From Alphaproteobacteria bacterium (lineage in GTDB: Bacteria; Pseudomonadota; Alphaproteobacteria; Micropepsales; Micropepsaceae), in assembly GCA_016783965.1 (NCBI GenBank), contig JADHVO010000002.1, positions 62,001-126,000 of the forward strand: a stretch of 64,000 nt of DNA, in the 5' to 3' direction. Positions 52,772 to 59,378 of this stretch are shown piece after piece. A program made the translations under genes and the position numbers. Under the pieces are notes generated by a model, which saw only the letters and a program-made list of their open reading frames with translations, was not told the origin of the DNA and did no database searches. How positions within the stretch are numbered: position 1 is the stretch's first letter; every line of letters begins with the position of its first letter.

Positions 52772-53076
52772 CAGGCGGCGAGCTTCAGCTTGTAGCCGAG
52801 CGCCTGCACCACCTTGACGATTGTGAGAAACCCAGGATTGCCGTCTTTCGAGAGCGCCTTGTAGAGGCTTTCACGGCCAAGCCCCGCCTTTTTGGCAATA
52901 CCGGCCATGCCCTTGGAGCGGGCAATGTAGCCGAGTGTGGAGGCGATGATTGCCGGATCGCCGTCTTCGAACGCCGCGTCCAGATAGGCAACGACGTCCT
53001 TCTCCGTCCTTATGTGCTCGGCCGGATCCCAAGGGTAGGTTTTGAGCTTCGTTTCGCGCTTCTTGCCCATGACCAT
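52771..53076 (-). CDS. HigA-type antitoxin (addiction module antidote, XRE family)
   Basis: 101 residues; MGKKRE at 53070 is an alternative start. The HI1420-type antidote signature is clear: WDPAEHIRTEKDVVAYLDAA, then the XRE helix-turn-helix SKGMAGIAKKAGLGRESLYK with ALSKDGNPGFLTIVKVVQAL. It neutralises the toxin encoded upstream and represses its own promoter. It overlaps the toxin stop by one base on one side and the lolC ATG by one base on the other, so all three are coupled. Confidence 0.93.
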   Translation of the reverse strand: MVMGKKRETKLKTYPWDPAEHIRTEKDVVAYLDAAFEDGDPAIIASTLGYIARSKGMAGIAKKAGLGRESLYKALSKDGNPGFLTIVKVVQALGYKLKLAA

Positions 53077-53372
53077 CAGTCCTTTGATGCGGCGGCGAGC
53101 TCGATTGCAAGTTCGATATCGCTCGCCTGGGTTCGTTTGTCGCCACCGACGAGCAGAAGGAGCACTTTTGTGCCTTTGCGCTTGTAGTAAACGCGGTAGC
53201 CCGGACCGTAGTCGATCTTCAACTCCAATACGCCGCCGCCGACAAAACGTATCTCGCCGGGGTTACCGTTCGCGAGTCGAACCAGCCGCGTATCGATCCT
53301 TGCTCTCGCCGCTCTGTCACGCAGCCTCTCAAACCAGCGCCGATAATTCGCGGTCTGCTCAATCGTGATCAT
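53076..53372 (-). CDS. RelE/ParE-superfamily (HigB-like) toxin
   Basis: 98 residues of the HI1419-type toxin family, where the toxin precedes the antitoxin. Recognisable parts: YRRWFERLRDRAARARID, RLANGNPGEIRFVGGGVLEL, DYGPGYRVYYKRKG, and the strand LLLLVGGDKRTQASDIELA. Such toxins usually cut mRNA at the ribosome. The gene is the first in a unit toxin-antitoxin-lolC-lolD. A palindromic site covers the DNA just before its ATG. Confidence 0.93.
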   Translation of the reverse strand: MITIEQTANYRRWFERLRDRAARARIDTRLVRLANGNPGEIRFVGGGVLELKIDYGPGYRVYYKRKGTKVLLLLVGGDKRTQASDIELAIELAAASKD

Positions 53373-53374
53373 CT

Positions 53375-53390
53375 GTATCCTATGGGATAC
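53375..53390. promoter_or_regulatory. Palindromic operator of the toxin-antitoxin-lol unit
   Basis: GTATCC-TATG-GGATAC, a 6-base perfect inverted repeat with a 4-base centre. It lies 3-18 bases upstream of the toxin ATG. HigA-type antitoxins bind sites of this shape. It overlaps the start region, so repression would affect the whole unit, including lolC-lolD if no other promoter exists. Confidence 0.65.
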
Positions 53391-53483
53391 TTGCAGGCAA
53401 GGGAAAGCGCCATGCGGCCTTGTTGCAAATCAGCCCGTATGTTCTTACGAAACCCCGGTTAACAGAGCAATTCGAGCAGATTC

Positions 53484-55040
53484 ATGGCCCAGCGCGCCCT
53501 TTCCGTCTCCCGCATGACGGGCAACCGCTCCACCTTTGCCGACTGGTACCAGGCGGTCGTGCGCGAAGCCGACATGGCGGAGCCGTCGCCGGTGCGCGGC
53601 GCCATGGTGATCAAGCCGTGGGGCTATGGCGTGTGGGAGGAGATGCAGCGGGACCTGGACCGCCGCATCAAGGAGACCGGGCACGAGAACGCCTATTTTC
53701 CCCTGTTCATCCCGCTGTCGTTTATCGCCAAGGAGGCGGAGCACGTCGAAGGCTTCGCCAAGGAGATGGCGGTCGTCACGCATCACCGCCTGAAGAACGT
53801 GAACGGCAAGCTGATGCCCGATCCGGAAGCCAAGCTGGAGGAGCCGTACATCGTGCGGCCGACCTCGGAGACGATCATCGGCGACGCGTTCTCGCGCTGG
53901 ATCAAGTCGCATCGCGACCTGCCGGTACTGGTGAACCAGTGGGCCAACGTGGTGCGCTGGGAGATGCGGCCGCGGCTGTTCCTGCGCACGACGGAGTTCC
54001 TGTGGCAGGAGGGGCACACGGCGCACGCTTCGGAGAAGGAAGCGGTCGAAGAAACGATGCGGATGCTTGAAGTGTATCGCGCGTTCGCGGAAGACACGCT
54101 GGCGGTGCCGGTGATCAGCGGCGAGAAGCCGGAGAACGAGCGCTTCCCGGGCGCGGTGGCGACGTACTCCATCGAAGCGATGATGCAGGACGGCAAGGCG
54201 TTGCAGGCCGGCACCTCGCACTACCTCGGCACGCATTTCGCGGAGGCGCAGAACATCCGCTACCAGAACGATGCGGGCGAGCTCGCGTACTGCCATACGA
54301 CGAGCTGGGGGCTGTCGACGCGCATGGTGGGGGCGCTGATCATGAGCCACGGCGACGACGACGGGTTGCGTTTGCCGCCCGCGGTGGCGCCGCGCCAGGT
54401 GGTGATCGTGCCGATGCTGCGCGACAAGCCGGAGGATGCGCAGGTTCTCGAATTCGCGGAGAGCATCGCGAGCGCGCTGAAAGGCGCGCGGGCGTTCGAC
54501 GAGCGGCTGCGGGTGCTGGTCGACAAGCGGGCGACCAAGTCGGCGGACAAGCGCTGGAACTGGGTGCGGCGTGGGGCGCCGGTGATCGTGGAGATCGGCG
54601 CGCGCGATGCGGCGAGCGGGACGGTGACCTTCATGCGCCGCGATGCCCTGCGCGACGGCGATAAGATCAGGAGCCACGCGATGCCGCGCGACGAGTTCGT
54701 TGCGAAGCTGCCGGCGTTGCTGGAAGAGATGCAGAAGGGGCTGTTCGAGGAAGCGAAGAAGCGGACCTATGCGAACATCCGCTCCGATATCAAGACGTGG
54801 GACGAACTGGCGGAGTATTTCGGCGCGCTCGACAACGACGAGAACAGCGAGTTCAAGGGCTGGGTGCGGGCGCCGTGGAGCAAGCCGACGGGTACGGAGC
54901 TGGAAGCGATCGACGCCAAGCTGAAAACGCTGAAGCTCACCCTGCGCAACGCGCCGGCGGACCAGCCGGCGACGGTCGGACCGTGCCTGTTCACCGGAAA
55001 GCCGGGCGTTGAAGAGGTGCTGATCTCGCGCGCGTATTAG
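53484..55040 (+). CDS. proS: Proline--tRNA ligase, type 3 (archaeal/eukaryotic-like)
   Basis: 518 residues. A class II synthetase of the ProS type 3 group, not the bacterial types. Evidence: the start FADWYQAVVREADMAEPSPV, GAMVIKPWGYGVWEEMQRDL, ENAYFPLFIPLSFI, IVRPTSETIIGDAFSRWI, LFLRTTEFLWQEGHTAHA, and the C-terminal tyrosine ending LISRAY. In type 3 enzymes that last Tyr enters the active site. The C-terminal zinc-type domain keeps only one cysteine (VGPCLFTG). In relatives a proS normally sits here in the same direction as lolC; this one is on the other strand, which suggests replacement. Confidence 0.96.
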   Translation: MAQRALSVSRMTGNRSTFADWYQAVVREADMAEPSPVRGAMVIKPWGYGVWEEMQRDLDRRIKETGHENAYFPLFIPLSFIAKEAEHVEGFAKEMAVVTHHRLKNVNGKLMPDPEAKLEEPYIVRPTSETIIGDAFSRWIKSHRDLPVLVNQWANVVRWEMRPRLFLRTTEFLWQEGHTAHASEKEAVEETMRMLEVYRAFAEDTLAVPVISGEKPENERFPGAVATYSIEAMMQDGKALQAGTSHYLGTHFAEAQNIRYQNDAGELAYCHTTSWGLSTRMVGALIMSHGDDDGLRLPPAVAPRQVVIVPMLRDKPEDAQVLEFAESIASALKGARAFDERLRVLVDKRATKSADKRWNWVRRGAPVIVEIGARDAASGTVTFMRRDALRDGDKIRSHAMPRDEFVAKLPALLEEMQKGLFEEAKKRTYANIRSDIKTWDELAEYFGALDNDENSEFKGWVRAPWSKPTGTELEAIDAKLKTLKLTLRNAPADQPATVGPCLFTGKPGVEEVLISRAY

Positions 55041-55058
55041 CTTCGGTCCCCCACCCGA

Positions 55059-55077
55059 AAAATCGCTTCGCGATTTT
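55059..55077. terminator. Terminator after proS
   Basis: Perfect 8-bp stem AAAATCGC/GCGATTTT (55059-55066 with 55070-55077), T-rich on both strands, starting 19 bases after the proS stop. It would end proS and, read the other way, the convergent minus transcript. Confidence 0.75.
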
Positions 55078-55082
55078 GTCGA

Positions 55083-55101
55083 CCTCCCCACAAGGGGGAG
55101 G
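55083..55101. repeat. Short palindrome CCTCCCC-N5-GGGGAGG
   Basis: 7-bp stem (55083-55089 with 55095-55101) directly next to the terminator and 5 bases before the end of the convergent gene. It resembles the alphaproteobacterial intergenic palindrome GACCTCCCC...GGGGGAGGTG. Confidence 0.6.
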
Positions 55102-55105
55102 TGAT

Positions 55106-56737
55106 TTAGCGGTCACCTGGCTTCATGGGGGTGAAGGCGACGCGGGGGGGCATGGCTTCAATCAGGGATTTGACGTCGACGGGCGCCTGGACGTCGGTGC
55201 CGCTGCCCTTGGCGTGGCGGTCGAGGTCGTCGAGGTCGAAGGCCATGTTGATGTCGTAGGTGCGGTCGGGCGAATTGCGCAGGCGCTGCTCTCCGTCGTA
55301 CCAGCGGATCTTCCTGCGGTCGTCCCCGCAGGTGTCGCGCTCACTGCCGGAAGCACCCCAGCGCAGCTCAACGCAGTGATAGGGGTCGAAGGACAGAGCG
55401 TAGAGGCGGTGGACGACGTCGTCGAAGGTCAATCTTACCGGCTGGTGGTTCGAGTTGATGTAGGTGATGACGCACGCCCTGCTCTGCTGATCGTACATCT
55501 TCGCCAGATCGTCCTGCAGAAAGAGTCCGTCATAGATGATGCGCGGATCGCGGTTCACGTACATCGCCAGCATGTCGGACATGTCCTTGTAGAACTGGAT
55601 GAACGCCGCCTTCAGGCGCGCGTCACGCGAGGGCGTGGAATAGGTCTCCCACTCCACATTGTCGGAGCCGTAGATGTTGTCCGGGAGACGGCCCGGATGC
55701 GGCTTGTCGGCGATGCCGTCCTTGATGTCGTTGTCGACGTATTGGGCGCGGTCGTTGAGGTCGTTGCACAGCGTCTTCATCGTCGCCTGGAGCTCGTAGA
55801 CCGGGTTGAAGTCCATGCGGCCACCGCTGACGGCGACGCGGACATATTCATAGAAGCCGAGCGCGGCGCCGTTGTAGACGAAACGCGCCTTCGTCACGTC
55901 CTGTTTCGGTTTGGGCTCGGTGCCGACGTACTGGACCAGCGAGAAGTCCGAGATCTGGTCGTTCTCGGTGTAGACGAGATGGCCGCCGATCAGGTTGGCA
56001 CCCTGGTGGCGCGCGCCGACCAGCAGGAACGGTCGCCAGTTCTTAAGGCCACCGCCGAGGCGCATCGGGCTCTGGCCGAATTGCGCGCCGTAGACGCTGC
56101 GCGTGACGGTGTAGTCGGGATGCGCGTCCATGTAGTAGATGCGGCCATCGTCGTCGACCTTCCAGACGAGGCCGACATGGCCGTTCACGTCGTAGACGAT
56201 GCTGCCCGGATGGATCGAACCGGGCTGAAGCGCCGGCGAGTAGAAGTCGGACAGCACGCCCTTCCGCTCGGCGGCATCGGTTCGGTAGGTGCCGGAGAAC
56301 ACGGCACCGAACATCTGCCGTAGCGCGCGCGGCGCATCGATGCCGTCGCCGTGGTCGAGGATTGCGGTGCGCGAGGTCGCGCGGTTGGACGTCTTGCTGA
56401 AGCGCAGGTCGCCGGCCGAGCCGTTGACGGCGTCGACATAGCCCATCGGCAGATGGTTCTTCCACGCATAGTAGCCGCGCAGCAGATACGGCCACTTGGC
56501 ACAGTCGACGTCGATGTCGACGAAATCCTGGTCGGTGTTGCGATACGGATTGGCCTTGTCGCGCAGGCAGCTCTGCGACGAGCTGCAATTGCTGGCGCCT
56601 ATGGCAGCGACGAACCTGCCGAAACCCTCTTCGTCTTCCTGACTCCAGTGATCTTTGGTGATGCGCCACGGCGTGCCGGCGTCCGCGTGGGCGATGCCGA
56701 ACAGCAACATGATTAACGTCAGAACAACCACCCGCAT
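55106..56737 (-). CDS. Large secreted protein of unknown function, possible NlpC/P60- or CHAP-like peptidase
   Basis: 543 residues. Signal peptide MRVVVLTLIMLLFGIAHADA. The mature protein starts with TPWRITKDHWSQEDEEGFG. Around residue 80 a cysteine begins a helix (VDCAKWPYLLRGYYAWKNH). Further on, GSIVYDVNGHVGLVWKVDDD gives a histidine at the start of a strand, followed by a second polar site in YYMDAHPDYTVT. Cys-helix, His-strand, His/Asp is the order of a papain-like NlpC/P60 or CHAP peptidase. I do not recognise the C-terminal 270 residues (several cysteines, RCVITY- and YHCVEL-like strands). Assignment is tentative. Confidence 0.8.
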   Translation of the reverse strand: MRVVVLTLIMLLFGIAHADAGTPWRITKDHWSQEDEEGFGRFVAAIGASNCSSSQSCLRDKANPYRNTDQDFVDIDVDCAKWPYLLRGYYAWKNHLPMGYVDAVNGSAGDLRFSKTSNRATSRTAILDHGDGIDAPRALRQMFGAVFSGTYRTDAAERKGVLSDFYSPALQPGSIHPGSIVYDVNGHVGLVWKVDDDGRIYYMDAHPDYTVTRSVYGAQFGQSPMRLGGGLKNWRPFLLVGARHQGANLIGGHLVYTENDQISDFSLVQYVGTEPKPKQDVTKARFVYNGAALGFYEYVRVAVSGGRMDFNPVYELQATMKTLCNDLNDRAQYVDNDIKDGIADKPHPGRLPDNIYGSDNVEWETYSTPSRDARLKAAFIQFYKDMSDMLAMYVNRDPRIIYDGLFLQDDLAKMYDQQSRACVITYINSNHQPVRLTFDDVVHRLYALSFDPYHCVELRWGASGSERDTCGDDRRKIRWYDGEQRLRNSPDRTYDINMAFDLDDLDRHAKGSGTDVQAPVDVKSLIEAMPPRVAFTPMKPGDR

Positions 56738-56784
56738 GCGTGCGCACCGTCCGAAGACGGTGTGGAAGAGTCAAGGCGAGATGG

Positions 56785-57159
56785 TCAGTGGTGGTGTGTC
56801 GTGCGTGCGTCACACGACGGCGGCGCGACGCTTCCGAGATCTATCGGCACTTCGACATCGACGCCGCCGCGGTGTCCGCGGTTTGGGCTGACCAGAACCT
56901 CCTTGCCGGCGGGCAGCGGCGCAGCGCTTTCGGGCAGATCGGCAGGCGTCACGGCGTTACCGGTCGCGTCGACACCGGCCACGTAGTCGGCGCCTGCCGC
57001 GGCCTGCGCGCACGGACCAAGTGCCGGGCCGGTGAGGACAGGGCTGGGGCCGGAATTGCTGGAAATCGTACCACCAGAGACGGGCGCGAAGGCCAAGCTG
57101 GCTGCCGCTACTGCCGCCGCCAATCGTACTGCGGCACGATAATTATCTTGCGCCCACAT
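56785..57159 (-). CDS. Small secreted hypothetical protein
   Basis: 124 residues. An N-terminal signal-like segment (RAAVRLAAAVAAASLAFAPV) is followed by a short Ser/Pro region and a compact part, CAQAAAGADYVAGVDATGN, then AVTPADLPESAAPLPAGKE and VPIDLGSVAPPSC, with two cysteines. It would be periplasmic. It lies 47 bases upstream of the 543-residue secreted protein on the same strand, so the two may be one transcript and act together. Family not recognised; coding is supported by the signal peptide and context. Confidence 0.65.
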   Translation of the reverse strand: MWAQDNYRAAVRLAAAVAAASLAFAPVSGGTISSNSGPSPVLTGPALGPCAQAAAGADYVAGVDATGNAVTPADLPESAAPLPAGKEVLVSPNRGHRGGVDVEVPIDLGSVAPPSCDARTTHHH

Positions 57160-57207
57160 TCTCGCGACCTAGCCAGAAATGTCGTGACTCGCTCAGAGAA
57201 TTACAGT

Positions 57208-57372
57208 ATGACGACGCCCCATAAACACATTGCAAACACGCTCAAAAGAGCGGCCAAGTTCGGGGAGATCGCCGCTCAAGCGGCAGCAGAGGCCGGGAAA
57301 CCGGCCTTTTGCATTTCTGAACGGCGCGGCGACCATGCTCGCGCAGCGCGAATCAAGAGACAGCATGTTTGA
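57208..57372 (+). CDS. Short upstream ORF overlapping the purine permease
   Basis: A 54-residue frame from the ATG at 57208, rich in Ala, Lys, Arg and His, ending 8 bases inside the NCS2 permease gene. It contains a terminator-like hairpin (57290-57310) within its coding sequence. The Shine-Dalgarno is weak. It may be a leader or coupling ORF for the permease, or chance. I do not recognise the peptide. Confidence 0.35.
   Translation: MTTPHKHIANTLKRAAKFGEIAAQAAAEAGKPAFCISERRGDHARAARIKRQHV
57290..57310 (+). terminator. Terminator-like hairpin before the NCS2 permease
   Basis: 7-bp stem AGGCCGG/CCGGCCT (57290-57296 with 57301-57307) with a GAAA tetraloop and a following TTTGCATTT. It stands 55 bases before the permease ATG, where an attenuator would be. 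Confidence 0.6.
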
Positions 57373-58651
57373 GCGGATCTTCGCCCTGGCGGCGCACGGA
57401 ACCACGGTGCGGCGCGAGTTGGTGGCCGGCGCGACGACGTTCCTGACCATGGCGTACATCACGTTCGTGAACCCCACGATCCTGGGTGCGGCCGGGATGC
57501 CGAGCGGCGCGGTGTTCGTCGCGACCTGCATGGCGACAGCGGCGACAACCCTGCTGATGGGGCTGTACGCGAACCTGCCCGTGGCGCTGGCGCCGGGGAT
57601 GGGGCTGAACGCGTATTTCGCGTTCACGGTGGTGCCGGCGCTAGGCGGCGACTGGCGGCTGGCACTGGGCTGCGTGTTCCTGTCCGGCGTGCTGTTCGTG
57701 ATCATCTCGCTCACGCCCGCGCGCGAATGGCTGATCAACGCGATCCCCAGAAGCCTGAAGCTGGCGATCGCGGCGGGGATCGGGTTCTTCCTGGCGCTGA
57801 TCGGCTTGAAGGGCGCGGGAATCGTGGTCGCCTCGCCCGAGACGCTCGTGCAGGAGGGCGTGCTGACCGATCCGAAGGTGTTGATCGCGGCCGCCGGATT
57901 CGTGCTGATGTTCGCGCTGGCGGCGCGCAACGTGATCGGCGCGGTTCTGATTGCGGTGCTCGCGGCGACCGTGGCGGCGGTGCTTCTGAAGCTGACGCCG
58001 TTCAGCGGGGTGGTATCCCTGCCGCCGTCGCTGGAGCCGACACTGGCACAGATGAAGTTGGGATTGTGGAGCGCGCCGGCAGCGACGGCGGTGTTCTCAT
58101 TCCTGCTGGTCGAGATGCTGGACACCTCGGGCACGCTGACGGCGGTGGCGCACCAGGCGAATCTGCTGGAGAAGGACGGACGGCTGAAGAATGCGCGGCG
58201 GGCACTGCTTCCCGACGCCATCGGCACGATGATCGGAGCGACCGCCGGCACTTCGCCGCTGACGGCTTACATCGAAAGCGCGGCCGGCGTGCAGGCGGGC
58301 GGGCGCACCGGGCTCACGGCGGTGGTGGTGGCCGTGCTGTTCCTGCTGAGCCTGTTCCTGTCGCCGCTGGCGGGCACGGTGCCGGCCTTTGCGACGGCGC
58401 CGGCGCTGGTGTTCGTGGCGGCCCTGATGGCGCGCGGACTGAAGGACATCGCCTGGGACGACATGACGGAAGCCGCGCCCGCGGTGGTCACGGCGCTGTC
58501 GATCCCCTTCACCTATTCCATCGCGGCCGGTGTCGGGATCGGCTTCATCACCTATGCGGCGATCAAGCTGGTGTCGGGGCGCTGGAGGGATGTGAACATG
58601 GCGGTGGCGATCATCGCCGCGGCGTTCGTGGTGAAGATCGCGTTGGGCTGA
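57365..58651 (+). CDS. NCS2-family purine permease (AzgA-like)
   Basis: 428 residues from the ATG at 57365 with AAGAGA upstream; 57335 is an alternative. Polytopic inner-membrane protein of the hypoxanthine/guanine subgroup: RRELVAGATTFLTMAYITFV, ALAPGMGLNAYFAFTVV, AIAAGIGFFLALIGLKGAG, VEMLDTSGTLTAVAHQA and GTSPLTAYIESAAGVQAGGR are its markers. About 13 membrane segments are visible. It would import purine bases with protons. It is a plus-strand insertion among minus-strand genes. No purine riboswitch aptamer was recognised upstream. Confidence 0.93.
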   Translation: MFERIFALAAHGTTVRRELVAGATTFLTMAYITFVNPTILGAAGMPSGAVFVATCMATAATTLLMGLYANLPVALAPGMGLNAYFAFTVVPALGGDWRLALGCVFLSGVLFVIISLTPAREWLINAIPRSLKLAIAAGIGFFLALIGLKGAGIVVASPETLVQEGVLTDPKVLIAAAGFVLMFALAARNVIGAVLIAVLAATVAAVLLKLTPFSGVVSLPPSLEPTLAQMKLGLWSAPAATAVFSFLLVEMLDTSGTLTAVAHQANLLEKDGRLKNARRALLPDAIGTMIGATAGTSPLTAYIESAAGVQAGGRTGLTAVVVAVLFLLSLFLSPLAGTVPAFATAPALVFVAALMARGLKDIAWDDMTEAAPAVVTALSIPFTYSIAAGVGIGFITYAAIKLVSGRWRDVNMAVAIIAAAFVVKIALG

Positions 58652-58717
58652 GACGAAGGCGCTGGTCGCGACGGCGAGCGCAATGCAGGGAACACCGCTT
58701 AGGGGCCGTGGCGGCGG

Positions 58718-58936
58718 CTAAAGATCGACGACCTTGAAGGCGATCAGGGCGTAGAAGCCGATCCACAGGACTCCGGCGATGCAGGCGGCGATCAGTGCCT
58801 TGAGGCCGAAGCGCGGGCTGATCGGCGCACCGCTCTGCGGATCGAGTTCGCCGAGGCCGACCGGAAACAGGCAGAACAGGCTCAGGAAGAAGAGGATCAG
58901 ATAGGCGCTGACCAGTGCGGCGATGTGGACAGCCAC
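58718..58936 (-). CDS. DUF1467 family small membrane protein
   Basis: 72 residues with two membrane helices (AALVSAYLILFFLSLFCLFP and the second from LKALIAACIAGVLWIGFYAL) joined by a short loop with the family-type GELDPQSGAPISPRFGL. Function unknown. It follows mce after 3 bases on the same strand. The mce-DUF1467-proS order is conserved in many alphaproteobacteria; here proS is not next and is turned around. Confidence 0.87.
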   Translation of the reverse strand: MAVHIAALVSAYLILFFLSLFCLFPVGLGELDPQSGAPISPRFGLKALIAACIAGVLWIGFYALIAFKVVDL

Positions 58937-58939
58937 CGA

Positions 58940-59344
58940 TCAGACCTGCTCGAGCTCGACGAGCGTGCCGACGAAATCCTTCGGGTGCAGGAACACGACC
59001 GGCTTGCCATGGGCTCCGATGCGCGGCTCGCCCGTGCCGGTGATGGTGGCGCCTTCGGCCTTCATCTTCGCGACGGCCGCGTGGATGTCCTGAACCTCGT
59101 AGCAGACATGGTGCATGCCGCCGTTCGGGTTCTTCTTGAGAAAGTTCGCGATCGGAGAATTTTCGCCGAGAGGCTCCAGGAGTTCGATCTTGGTGTTGCC
59201 GAGGTCGACGAAGACGGTCGTGACGCCATGGTCGGGCTGCGGCACCTCGCCCGACACCTTGCCACCGAGCACGTCGCGGTAGATGGCAGTGGCCTTCTTG
59301 ATGTCGTTGGTCGCGATGGCGACGTGGTTCAGGCGTCCGATCAT
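58940..59344 (-). CDS. mce: Methylmalonyl-CoA epimerase
   Basis: 134 residues from the ATG at 59344 (MIGRLNHVAIATND). A glyoxalase-fold metal enzyme interconverting (R)- and (S)-methylmalonyl-CoA in propionate metabolism. Metal ligands are visible as the His in LNHVAIA, the His near DHGVTTVFVDL, and the His/Glu pair in GGMHHVCYEV and GTLVELEQV. It follows rnj with 34 bases between and precedes the DUF1467 gene. Confidence 0.95.
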   Translation of the reverse strand: MIGRLNHVAIATNDIKKATAIYRDVLGGKVSGEVPQPDHGVTTVFVDLGNTKIELLEPLGENSPIANFLKKNPNGGMHHVCYEVQDIHAAVAKMKAEGATITGTGEPRIGAHGKPVVFLHPKDFVGTLVELEQV

Positions 59345-59378
59345 GGCTTTCTCCGATAGCGCTGGCCGCATTTTGCCG

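Noticed and set aside
57160..57364. Purine riboswitch before the NCS2 permease
   Set aside because: No purine-aptamer core was found; only a short terminator-like hairpin is present.
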